From Kluyveromyces lactis (Eukaryota > Ascomycota > Saccharomycetes > Saccharomycetales > Saccharomycetaceae): a stretch of DNA of 64,000 nt. The notes under the pieces are model-generated. The model was not told the origin of the DNA, did no database searches, and was given only the letters and a program-made list of their open reading frames with translations. The position numbers were made by a program, and so were the translations under genes. Positions 9,299-18,266 of this stretch are shown piece after piece. The DNA lies in assembly GCF_000002515.2 (NCBI RefSeq), contig NC_006038.1, positions 248,001 through 312,000 of the forward strand, in the 5' to 3' direction. Every line of letters starts with the position of its first letter. The stretch's first letter is position 1.

Positions 9299-12280
9299 TC
9301 AAAGTAGCTCAGATAATAATGGAATCCGTTTGGCGTTAAATGGTTCTTCATCGTGTTTAATCTTTGCCTGTAACTTTTTGGCACAGCTTGAATACATAAC
9401 ATACGTTTTATTTCTGTATGTCATGATAGCTAATGAGTCTGCGGATGTATTTTTTAAAAGCTTCCCACAAATAGGACATTTTCTTTCCTCCGAAAATATG
9501 AAAAATTCACTTAACACATTAGCAAGTTTGAAATTTGCCTTAGTCAACTCAGAATACAAAATGTCCTTCAGTAGTTTGAGCTGGTTTTGTTCGGCTGTAT
9601 TCTTTTTCAATTCCATGTGGAAGAAACTAGACAAGTCAGCGATTGGCATATCCTCCGGAAGTTTCAAAAGCACCTTGTCGCTCTGTAGTTTAGATCCATG
9701 CTCAATCAGAAACAGTTTGAGGAACTGAGGCTTTTTATGTCCATTGTCAAAAACGATGATCTTATCCAAAAACTCCATTAACAATAAGGTGCCTGCATCA
9801 TTATCATTCTGGTAGACTGTATTACAGTAGTCTGAACTCTGCTGGTAATCATGGAGCTCTCCCCACAATATTGTTAACGCCGTCTGATGATCTCCTAACA
9901 TATTGATTGGGTATACTGTGATGTATTTTAAAGCTCTTAATTCTAAAGAATTGATGTTGTCATAGCCATTCATAGCATTCCGAAGTATTTTCAACACACG
10001 TTTTGCGTCATAATTTTTTGACGATTTCAAAACAGCATGTAGCTTTCTTACAGTGCTAGAGTTGTTGATGTGCTCTAGGTAACGTTTCAAGAGTGTACAG
10101 AAAATCACCGTTTCTGAGGATTGTAATTCACCGACGACAAATTCTAGATATGAAAGTGACAGATCCGATCGTTTGCTGTCTATGTATTCATATATTCTCT
10201 GGTGATCAAGCTCTTTGCTAAATGGCAAAGGACGTAGAAATAATAACATGATAATGTCAAATGATTCATCAGGGAATTTTTCTAACAAATAGTCCGAGTA
10301 TTGGAATACAAGATCCAAATCCGTGAATTCAAGATTCTTGAGGTATTCGATCACCAATGTTTTTATTCCAGGTTTCAAATCACCAGTGCGATCCAAAATT
10401 TCCGTTAGCAGGTCCAACGCCTTTCTGTGTTCATTGTTAAAATAATAAAAATCTATAAGTTCATGAACCATGTTCTCCTTGTTTAAAATTTCCTCCACAG
10501 TATCAAAGTCGCAGTTATTATCCACTCTAACCAATGGTCCGACCATCGATCTGTTGTATTTAACATACATCTCAAAGAGAGTAGTATCAATTATGGTGAG
10601 TATATTGGCGACGGAAAGTTCAGCTTGATTATGACTCTCAAAAAATGACAAAGTGAGTTTCAATGAAACATCATTGTATGACCAATACGTGTCTTTTTCT
10701 TTGGATATATTCTTCACATGCCTTCTTGTTTCAGTCAAATATGGTAAGAAACCCTTCCTGATGAGTGCAGCTGACAGCTCCGTAGATGTCTCTCTAAAAA
10801 ATTGGTTTTTGATAGCGAATTTACGACGAATAATTTCACAATTGTCAGGGAAACAGAAGGATATTATCAGTACAGGGGGAGCAAGGAACTGAAGAAATAT
10901 TCGGAATATCTGATAGCTCATTTTCTCATATATATTTGTCGTATTGGCATTCAATCCGATCTTCTCACCTTTAGAATGCAATTTTTGCGCTTTATCAAAG
11001 ATTTGTAGTGCATAGACGATATACAAATCTCTTAACTTCATAGTATACGAGATTCTCGTCTCGCTATCATCGTCTGTTATGTTCATTGAAGAAATATAGT
11101 TTGACTTAAGAATGCTTTTATAAAACACTATTCTTTTCTCAAGAGTTTCGAGATTCAAATCAAACATTGACCCACCTAAAGTATCAGTCTTCATATCTAA
11201 GTCCTCATCTACGTCAATTCTATAGATTTCAATAACATCAGATAAAGTCCATACCATTATCTCCACCGGGCTTTGTTGGAAAACTCTTTTGATACCATCA
11301 GTAACTCTCACTTTAAGGTACTCGAAACCTTGCTCATAATCTACTACCCATATCGTGGAAGTATTATATAGCACAATGAAATTCGATCCCAAGTATTCGC
11401 AAGCGTTGAAATCAAAATTAACTTGGAAGAAATGGTCGTATGGCAGAGCTTTCAAATAGAATAAGCCTTCGTCTGATGATTGTAACTCCAGTAATCTCTG
11501 AGATTGACCATCTAGTAAAATACAGACATTATGGTTTGGTCCGAAAAGGTACCTCAATGCCCGGCACGATCGTGTTCGTCTTCTATCAGATGACCATAAA
11601 TTCGCTATAGAAGACCAGGTATGGGATTCAGTGAGTGATTCGTTATCATTTCTTGTGGTACCGTCCACCGAATTATGTAGAACCTTGAGTGACGCAGATA
11701 GAGAAGCAGACCATTTTGGCGTTACAACGCTGTCAATACTAGTCAAAACACTGCTGCCAGTCTTCCAAATATAAATGCCATGGTTGGTGGCGATCACAGC
11801 ACCTTGGTCTACAAGAGCGACGGACGCAATGGTTTCACGTTTTGAAGATAATTGTATTTCAACCACTTTGGAAAACTTCCTCGAAACCCAAATGAATATC
11901 TTCAGCCTCGGTACCTTCGTATTGAGCAGAATCACCACCACTGTCTTCTGATCTATTTCATTATCGCAGCGGTTTTCTAAACACCAGAACTTCAGTATTC
12001 CCCTTCTGTCAATAATCTTGTCGTACTGTTCCATGTTTCCTACGTTAAATAAAACCAAACTCTGCTCACATTGGACAAACAAGGTAGACAATGCCTCTGA
12101 GTAACCCATATCTAGTATTGGTTCATTCCACAGTTTTCTATAGGTGTGCAATCCCTCATTGGTATATATATCGAAGTCGCCATTCTTCCTAATCACAACG
12201 GTCTTATCCCATGAACTCAATCGACCGAGACATTGAACATCTTCAAGCACGGTACTCGATATACGTCTAGTCGTGAGCAT
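9299..12280 (-). CDS. VAM6: HOPS subunit Vam6/Vps39
   Basis: Vam6 (Vps39) is a HOPS tethering subunit that binds the Rab Ypt7 and supports vacuole fusion and vCLAMP contacts. The 993-residue product shares scattered diagnostic blocks with S. cerevisiae Vam6 (about 1049): YDKIIDRRGI, SSKRETIASVAL, NFIVLYNTSTIWVVDYEQGF, MVGPLVRVDNNCD and HGSKL. An N-terminal CNH/beta-propeller region is followed by alpha-solenoid (CLH-like) repeats. A C-terminal zinc-binding-like motif begins CPICGKLL. S. cerevisiae has VAM6 on chromosome IV next to RXT3; here it sits between UTP21 and BLS1, as expected for the unduplicated order. VPS33, another HOPS subunit, lies about 36 kb away in this window. Confidence 0.93.
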   Translation of the reverse strand: MLTTRRISSTVLEDVQCLGRLSSWDKTVVIRKNGDFDIYTNEGLHTYRKLWNEPILDMGYSEALSTLFVQCEQSLVLFNVGNMEQYDKIIDRRGILKFWCLENRCDNEIDQKTVVVILLNTKVPRLKIFIWVSRKFSKVVEIQLSSKRETIASVALVDQGAVIATNHGIYIWKTGSSVLTSIDSVVTPKWSASLSASLKVLHNSVDGTTRNDNESLTESHTWSSIANLWSSDRRRTRSCRALRYLFGPNHNVCILLDGQSQRLLELQSSDEGLFYLKALPYDHFFQVNFDFNACEYLGSNFIVLYNTSTIWVVDYEQGFEYLKVRVTDGIKRVFQQSPVEIMVWTLSDVIEIYRIDVDEDLDMKTDTLGGSMFDLNLETLEKRIVFYKSILKSNYISSMNITDDDSETRISYTMKLRDLYIVYALQIFDKAQKLHSKGEKIGLNANTTNIYEKMSYQIFRIFLQFLAPPVLIISFCFPDNCEIIRRKFAIKNQFFRETSTELSAALIRKGFLPYLTETRRHVKNISKEKDTYWSYNDVSLKLTLSFFESHNQAELSVANILTIIDTTLFEMYVKYNRSMVGPLVRVDNNCDFDTVEEILNKENMVHELIDFYYFNNEHRKALDLLTEILDRTGDLKPGIKTLVIEYLKNLEFTDLDLVFQYSDYLLEKFPDESFDIIMLLFLRPLPFSKELDHQRIYEYIDSKRSDLSLSYLEFVVGELQSSETVIFCTLLKRYLEHINNSSTVRKLHAVLKSSKNYDAKRVLKILRNAMNGYDNINSLELRALKYITVYPINMLGDHQTALTILWGELHDYQQSSDYCNTVYQNDNDAGTLLLMEFLDKIIVFDNGHKKPQFLKLFLIEHGSKLQSDKVLLKLPEDMPIADLSSFFHMELKKNTAEQNQLKLLKDILYSELTKANFKLANVLSEFFIFSEERKCPICGKLLKNTSADSLAIMTYRNKTYVMYSSCAKKLQAKIKHDEEPFNAKRIPLLSELL

Positions 12281-12404
12281 GGTGCATGAAGTCAGAATAA
12301 TGACCAGGTATATGGTACTATCGAGTGTAGCCTGTCGGATAGTGCCAACATATGGTTTATTTTTACTTTCGTCAAAGTCAATACCTTAAACAATATCAAA
12401 GTTC

Positions 12405-12569
12405 ATGTTATTATTTAAAAAAGTTCAAGATCGTTACAAGAAAGGGAAAAGAGAAGAGCTTATTTTAGGGAATGGTTTGCATGAAAGGATTGGTACAGAC
12501 AATGGTAGGGAAACTGTTCATATTCTAGGCAGAGCTTACCCTCAGGTTAATTTTGATATGACTGTATGA
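12405..12569 (+). other. 54-codon upstream ORF overlapping BLS1 start
   Basis: An ATG-initiated frame of 54 codons begins MLLFKKVQDRYKKGKR and ends with a TGA that overlaps the BLS1 ATG as ATGA (12566-12569). It lies entirely between the divergent starts of VAM6 and BLS1. I do not recognise the peptide. It could be a regulatory uORF, a separate micro-protein or chance. Confidence 0.35.
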
Positions 12570-12880
12570 TGTCAAATGAACGGACTTTGTTGAATCAATT
12601 AATCAAATCGAAAACTGATACAGTTGGAAGTGAAATATTGAAAGAGATCGAAGGCAATGACGAGTATATAAAGGATGTACAGCTAAAGAAGCTTAAAGAG
12701 CTGCACGATAAGAAATTTAAAGAGAAAGGTGTAACACCATTGATTAGATTATATGAGAAATATAATGCCTGTGCTCTGAATGATGGGGATTTACAGAATT
12801 GGGCTGAATTGATAGATAGAGACATACGAATATTGGAAGGTACCATAAAAATCCTGGAAGATGAATCAAATGAAGGGTAG
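12566..12880 (+). CDS. BLS1: BLOC-1 subunit Bls1 (BLOC1S1/GCN5L1 family)
   Basis: Small 104-residue protein. Its C-terminal half contains GDLQNWAELIDRDIRILE, which matches the family signature known from human BLOC1S1 (GDVENWARSIELDMRTI). The rest is helical and charged, as expected for a coiled-coil BLOC-1 subunit acting in endosomal maturation. Position supports this: in S. cerevisiae BLS1 (YLR408C) lies between YLR407W and UTP21 with the same relative orientations. The product is slightly shorter than the S. cerevisiae protein (about 122). Two consecutive ATGs open the frame at 12566 and 12569. An upstream ORF overlaps the start codon. Confidence 0.85.
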   Translation: MMSNERTLLNQLIKSKTDTVGSEILKEIEGNDEYIKDVQLKKLKELHDKKFKEKGVTPLIRLYEKYNACALNDGDLQNWAELIDRDIRILEGTIKILEDESNEG

Positions 12881-13088
12881 CTTATGCAAATTATGAATAA
12901 AAGAAGTAAAAATGATTATACATATTGACATGCTGGATGCATATAAAAGTTCGATTATTAGCTAGAAGAAGAAAAAAGTAGCATAACACATTTCATCCTT
13001 TTTATCAGTTTTGAAAGCTGTAGGCATGTTTGTTATTGCTAATAATGGTAAGTTAGCGTCGCTAATGTGCATACGCTGTTAATTCTTT

Positions 13089-13781
13089 TCATGCAGCGCC
13101 TTGGGCAGCACGGTCCCATTTTGATGTTTCCACCCAACCAGCGTCTATAACTTTAATGACATCTTGAAGGTTTAGGTTTTTCCTTAGATGTGCGTCTTCC
13201 ATAACCAAACGTTTATAGATAGGCCCATATTTCTTTGGGCTGATATCTGAAAACATTGCTCTTGACTTCTCTGAGTGAGCCAAAGTGTTTTCGGGCGTCA
13301 CTTTCAGCCAAAGCTGTCTTCTTTTTTCCCAGATTTCAGGACCTTTAATGAAGGGGACGCCATCAGGTTGACGTTGTCGTAGCTTCGCGCACTCTTCAAC
13401 AGGGTCAAAAGATTCAAAATCCTGTATGCATTCATCGCAGTTAGCAGCTTCACTAGTATCGGCTGAATAGCCGTCCGTTTCTGATCTGAATGCCAGAGTC
13501 TCGGAGTTGCTGCTCAGTCTGTTCTCATGTATAGCATCATTTTGTAAGTTTTGTGGACGGTTACAGTCAGCTTTATTGTTCTCAGCAGTTACTGGTCCGA
13601 TAAACATATTATCAACAGTTCCATAATCGTAGTCTGTATCACTATCGTCCAAAGTCTCGTGTGCAACATGTTTAACGGTACGCATAAGTTTCCCCATAAA
13701 TTTTTTAACCGAACGCTTTAAGCTGCCGGAGCTTCCAGTACTACCCTGGGAGCGGGTTCGAAACGCCATATCAGTAGACAT
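13089..13781 (-). CDS. Conserved uncharacterised protein, YLR407W orthologue
   Basis: A 230-residue protein whose position and orientation match S. cerevisiae YLR407W (about 228 residues, function not established; mutants are reported to have elongated buds). The N-terminus is basic and Ser-rich (KRSVKKFMGKLMRTVKH), the middle acidic and low in complexity. The conserved-looking part is C-terminal: FIKGPEIWEKRRQLWL, then SPKKYGPIYKRLVMEDAHL and VIKVIDAGWVE. This resembles the DUF4050 family of small fungal proteins, although I cannot verify that by search. An alternative start is the second Met at 13769. No membrane segment is seen. Confidence 0.75.
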   Translation of the reverse strand: MSTDMAFRTRSQGSTGSSGSLKRSVKKFMGKLMRTVKHVAHETLDDSDTDYDYGTVDNMFIGPVTAENNKADCNRPQNLQNDAIHENRLSSNSETLAFRSETDGYSADTSEAANCDECIQDFESFDPVEECAKLRQRQPDGVPFIKGPEIWEKRRQLWLKVTPENTLAHSEKSRAMFSDISPKKYGPIYKRLVMEDAHLRKNLNLQDVIKVIDAGWVETSKWDRAAQGAA

Positions 13782-14454
13782 ATCACACGAGACACTCGGA
13801 TGGCCCGTGGTGAAATGATATTAAATGCCTTTTCAGTGTAACAAGCTCTGAATTCAAAGCTTGGGGGGTGGTTAATAGAGAAACAGGTGCAAGTTTCAAA
13901 ACAGGTAACAAACAATAATGTAAAATGTAAAACCAGGGGTAAAAAGTCACCCAGAAGTTAGAATCAGTGAGACCCTTACTCTAACCTAATCTTTAAGTAT
14001 ACCAAGAAACAAGATTCAGGGTCTTATGGGTCACTTTGTAGCCGTTAACGTCTCGAACACTTCTCTTATGGTCGGTCTTTTCAAATCTTTTTCCCAATTA
14101 TTAATCTTATTGAATGTCACTAAAAGAATAGAAGGAACCTTCAACCAATTTAAAAGAAGGTTGCAGGGACGTATAAAATAGCATATATATCAGACCTCTA
14201 TGTTTAGAAGGTTTGCATGGCAGTGGAGATAATGGTAGTTATTATTATGATATTACATTGTTGAGTAATCTATACACAACGCTTTTACATATACAAATGT
14301 ACATATTCTTTTCGGCACGCATCGATGCAGTACGCACGGCTTGCACATAACCGATTTAAGTCAACTTTCTCGTCACTTGTACGAGACACATGACGAAAGA
14401 AAATATATTGGGGGACGGAAGATACCGGCTGCTGGCCTTTTTCTTGATGCAGCG
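13782..14454. other. Intergenic region between YLR407W orthologue and RXT3
   Basis: This 673-bp AT-rich spacer holds the promoter of the gene to its left and the 3' end of RXT3, both on the minus strand. No tRNA, repeat element or convincing extra gene was seen. Confidence 0.4.
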
Positions 14455-15420
14455 TTACCACTTTAGTGACTTAGTCTTGTCAGATTGTTGTATCTCATTT
14501 AATGTGTTGTCCATCACCACAATATCAACATGGAAAATTCCGAACGACAAACCGTCATGGACTTGCCCTGTCCATTCTCTGGATGTGATATTATTTCTCG
14601 TGGATGACGCATAACCTTGAAGAGGTGGTAACATTAGGATGTCCACTTTGATCGCAAATGGAATTTCACGTTCTGGGATTGCTCCTGTCACACTATTTTG
14701 GTCCGACATATTTGTAGGAGTTCTTCTCAATTTAGTTTTCAAAGAGTGAACATTGGATGGCTTGCCATTGCTGTTTTGATCCAATGGTTCAGAAAATGGC
14801 AAAACTCCACAGTGTTGAAGTACTAATATAATATCCGAATCGTCGGTATATATATCTGTGCCCCATATCTCTCGGTTTTGGTACCGTATGTTCTCACTAC
14901 GGGCCACTTGTTGTAAATATATGGAATCGATCTGTATTGTAAGGATTGAGTTGATATGGTTATGAGACATCCTTGGAATAAAAGGTCTCGGAGATCTGAT
15001 GGTCTTGAAATTATAAGGGAATGGAAGGGCTTCCAATTTCGGATCCCCAGGAAAAACACCAACTCTCATGGAGTCGTACTCCAAGGTGGCCAAAGGGCGC
15101 CGCTGTAGTGCGTAATTCTTCTCTGTATATTCAAGGACAGATTTAGAGTTTACGTCTATTTCGTCTTCGTCATCTTCAGGTTTGCTGTCTGGAGCTGCAG
15201 TTTCAAGGGTAGTGTTGTTTTCAGGTTCCCCTGTTTGGGAACTTTCATCTGCAACATTCTGTGTATTAGCCGGTGCAGCAACTGCTTCTTCTGATGATGA
15301 TGATCCGATTTTACCCGTATCCTGATCTCGGGCCTGTTTGGACTCCCTAGAACTATTCAGCAGTGTCTCTTGCATGCTGTATATCCTGTTTTGGGTTTTT
15401 CTGTACAACTCATCACTCAT
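14455..15420 (-). CDS. RXT3: Rpd3L histone deacetylase complex subunit Rxt3
   Basis: Rxt3 is a subunit of the large Rpd3 histone deacetylase complex in the nucleus. The 321-residue frame carries the family block NREIWGTDIYTDDSDIILVL and, further on, REIPFAIKVDILMLPPLQGY. The N-terminal 110 residues are acidic and low in complexity. The frame is open upstream of the ATG at 15420 but only with a TTG codon, so MSDELYRKTQNRIY is taken as the start. It is the left neighbour of RPL31, as in S. cerevisiae YDL076C/YDL075W. S. cerevisiae Rxt3 is about 294 residues. Confidence 0.93.
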   Translation of the reverse strand: MSDELYRKTQNRIYSMQETLLNSSRESKQARDQDTGKIGSSSSEEAVAAPANTQNVADESSQTGEPENNTTLETAAPDSKPEDDEDEIDVNSKSVLEYTEKNYALQRRPLATLEYDSMRVGVFPGDPKLEALPFPYNFKTIRSPRPFIPRMSHNHINSILTIQIDSIYLQQVARSENIRYQNREIWGTDIYTDDSDIILVLQHCGVLPFSEPLDQNSNGKPSNVHSLKTKLRRTPTNMSDQNSVTGAIPEREIPFAIKVDILMLPPLQGYASSTRNNITSREWTGQVHDGLSFGIFHVDIVVMDNTLNEIQQSDKTKSLKW

Positions 15421-15668
15421 ATTCAAACAGTGGCTGAAAGCTGTTGAATAAATCAAAGTTTTACCAGCTATACAATCGGCAACTAATCAATTGAGCCACT
15501 GCGAAGTTCTCAGCTTGTAATAATGTATCAATCGACCCTGCTCAGGAGTAAATTTCTCTCGATTTATATTATGAATTCACTGTGTATTCGATGTACAGAT
15601 GGAGATTCTTTCATTAACAACATTCATCACCAGTTTGACCATAATAGTCTATATACGGGACTGTTATA

Positions 15669-15720
15669 ACATCCGTACATTCGTGAGGCTTCATTTGTTC
15701 CACTGTAACATCCGTGCACT
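15669..15720 (+). promoter_or_regulatory. Tandem Rap1-type sites upstream of RPL31
   Basis: Two close matches to the Rap1 consensus ACAYCCRTACAT are present in the same orientation: ACATCCGTACATT at 15669-15681 and ACATCCGTGCACT at 15708-15720, 39 bp apart. Tandem Rap1 sites are the classic upstream activators of yeast ribosomal protein genes. They lie about 560-610 bp before the RPL31 ATG and about 250-300 bp before the divergent RXT3 start. Confidence 0.8.
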
Positions 15721-15844
15721 CTGATGTAAAATAGTTTTATGTTTTCATTTTCTATAATAGGAAACTTTCATTCCGCATTTCGCACTTCGAATGACACAAA
15801 CATTTCTAGGACATGTTGTGTGTGGGAAGCAATGATACAGGCCT

Positions 15845-16085
15845 GAGGAACCTCGCTTGACAACGCCCGGCGGCCTCCGATGACAGGTTTACCCACTCTG
15901 CCTAGGATGCCAATTCACCTTTCTAGCTCTACACCCCAGCCGGCAACCATTCCTTGTCCAGAGTGCAGGCATTCCTCCGTCTACTGGAACCAGCCTGGGC
16001 AGCCACCCAGCCAGGTTTGGACATACTAGGCGTTTCACCCACCACTGGCTGCCTTGCTCCAGCCTAGTGCCTAGTCTATTCCCTC
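15845..16085. promoter_or_regulatory. GC-rich island in the RPL31 promoter
   Basis: About 240 bp between the Rap1 sites and the RPL31 start are far richer in G and C than the surrounding DNA. They contain many short repeats of the CAGCC/CCAGCC and CCTAG types (for example CCCAGCCAGG and GTGCCTAGTC). No ORF is seen. This may be a cluster of activator sites in the ribosomal protein promoter. Confidence 0.45.
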
Positions 16086-16276
16086 CAGTACCAGAGAGAA
16101 AGTGTTGATTTTCGATGAAATATTATTTGGATACTGAGAAATAAGCTATATTGTAAGTGGTGAAATTAGAGGTTTCTGAATGTTAATAGGCGTTTACGAT
16201 ACTGTTTATTTGATTTGTGTGTTGGTTCTTAATAGAGAAGAACGAAGCAGTACACTGAGGAACTATCGAATACAAA

Positions 16277-17190
16277 ATGGCCGGTTTGAAAGACGTCGTT
16301 ACTCGTGAATACACCATCAACATGCACAAAAGAGTATGTTAGCTTTTACCAATGATGAAACAAAATTTCGAAGTGAAATTACACAATAGATACCAAAGTG
16401 GATAAGAGCAATGAGAAGGGGAGTTTAAAGATCATATACTGTATTTGAATGCAACATTGCATGTAAGTTTGCACACAATGGAGATACTTTGGGAGAATAT
16501 GTGGATATTAAAGACCGGAGATGAAGTCTATTTAGTTTATTTTGATATCATTAGAATGTGGAGAAAATATACACCATGCTATACGTCCTTGTGAAAACGC
16601 TAAGTTTGTTTCTGGAATATAATGTTGAAAAGATGGGTTATTTGTTTATCAATGTGAAATAATTTGAATATTGATGATTGATTTTTATCCGAGTGAAACA
16701 GGCGATTAAGAGACGACATTATCGGTGAATACGCACTGTATTTTACTTATGATCAATGTTCCTTTTTTTTTCCAACATCTTAACAGTACAGTATCTTGAA
16801 CAGGTATTTTCCAATTGCTCCCACCATTTGGTAATTCGAATAATATGAGATCCAATTTTTTACTAACTAGTTCAAAAATTTCGATTTTTGTTATAATTAC
16901 AGTTGCACGGTGTTTCCTTCAAGAAGAGAGCCCCAAAGGCTGTGAAGGAAATTAAGAAGTTCGCCAAGTTGCACATGGGTACCGACGATGTCAGATTAGA
17001 CCCAAAGTTGAACCAAGAGATCTGGAAGAGAGGTATCAAGGGTGTTCCATTCAGATTGAGATTGAGAATCTCTAGAAGAAGAAACGAAGAAGAAGACGCC
17101 AAGAACCCATTGTTCTCCTACGTCGAACCAGTCGTCGTTGCCTCCGCTAAGGGTTTGCACACCGTTGTCGTTGACGAAGACGAAGCTTAA
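16277..17190 (+). CDS. RPL31: 60S ribosomal protein L31 (eL31), one intron
   Basis: Cytosolic large-subunit protein that sits at the peptide exit tunnel rim. Exon 1 is 16277-16333, encoding MAGLKDVVTREYTINMHKR, and exon 2 is 16903-17190, starting LHGVSFKKRAPKAVKEIKKF. The joined product is 114 residues, against 113 in S. cerevisiae Rpl31. The intron has a consensus GTATGT donor at 16334, a perfect TACTAAC branch site at 16861-16867 and an AG acceptor at 16901-16902. Codon use in exon 2 is strongly biased, as expected for a highly expressed gene. It is the single counterpart of the S. cerevisiae pair RPL31A (YDL075W) and RPL31B (YLR406C). Its neighbours RXT3 and DUS4 each match one of those two loci. 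Confidence 0.97.
16334..16902 (+). other. RPL31 intron (569 bp)
   Basis: Spliceosomal intron with GTATGT donor, TACTAAC branch point 35 bp before the acceptor, and TACAG acceptor. At about 16691-16758 it holds a degenerate copy of the exon 1/donor region. No snoRNA box pattern was recognised. Confidence 0.9.
16691..16758 (+). repeat. Degenerate copy of RPL31 exon 1 and donor site inside the intron
   Basis: By eye this stretch aligns with 16267-16354. TTAAGAGACGACATTA resembles exon 1 TTGAAAGACGTCGTTA. GTGAATAC is identical in both. GTATTTTACTTATGATCAATG resembles the donor-proximal GTATGTTAGCTTTTACCAATG. About 22 of 33 positions match across the exon part. The copy lacks the ATG and an internal stretch, so it is not a usable exon. 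Confidence 0.5.
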
Positions 17191-18266
17191 AGGAAGTAGT
17201 ATTTTATTCAACGTACAATCACATATATAAATATACCTTCTAATAAATTTCTATTGATCGATTTTGTATTACAAGATAAATTCCATAATCCATAATCATT
17301 GTTAAATTGTTCCTCTTAACTAACATCTTTGGACAGTAGGGGGGTCACAAAATCTGTTGGTTAGAATGCTCATCAGTAATACATACTACATGTAGTTCAT
17401 GTGCTCATTATTTTACTACGACTAGACAAGGTTATCTTTACATAATTGGTTTGGTATATTGGGAGCTGATTCAGTGTAACTATGACAATTTAAATACCAA
17501 TCACTCATTACATTAAAAGACCCCAACAGCAGAAGACCTGAAACCTACAAGACCTGAAACCAAAACGGTTCAAAATCAAGGCCCAAAATTCTTCCACTCA
17601 CAAAAATCAATTCGTGGGATGGTCTTAAAACAATGCCTTGCAGGGCACGATTCTGTTCTCAATAGACTGGCGAAGATTTTAAAAAGTATCATCCTTTAAA
17701 CTCCAATTTACCACCAATGCACAAGACTATTTTACTGGTATGAAATGCCTCTTTCATAATATCTGTAATGAAAAAACAGTACTAGCAAAAATGCATTCTC
17801 GAGGCCTTTTACTGTACGAATATGCAAAGTTCAGCTGAACTTTTAAGCTAGTCTATATTATCACTCAAACAGGAAACGAATCTTACAGACCTGAAGTCAT
17901 GACTTTTCTTACAACTTCGAGGAACAACACAGAATAAAAAAGCTGGTTCCTAGGTTGGAGCTTCATTTTTTTGATCGTATTTATTGTTATGGTCAATACT
18001 TTAACAAACTTGTGAATGAACTACTAGAAATTTTGATATTGAATTTATAAACTGAAAATATTTACCCGGGTTTACTACAGGACATGTAAATTAGGGCACA
18101 TACAAGAGCCGCTGGCTATTATAAGCAAAAGACACTCAACAGAACCAGTCACTATCTAACTGAGGTTAGCTGATGCTAATCGTAATATTTGAAAGCATTA
18201 CAAAAATTATATAATGTTCAATGGATGAGATGGTCGTCAAAGGAGATCCCACTAAAAAAAACTTGA
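17191..18266. other. Long convergent intergenic region RPL31/DUS4
   Basis: This is 1076 bp between the 3' ends of two convergent genes, unusually long here. It contains a 13-bp direct repeat (AAGACCTGAAACC at 17533-17545 and 17549-17561) and a perfect 18-bp palindrome AAAGTTCAGCTGAACTTT at 17826-17843. I see no ORF worth calling and no tRNA. A non-coding RNA or an eroded gene cannot be excluded. Confidence 0.4.
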
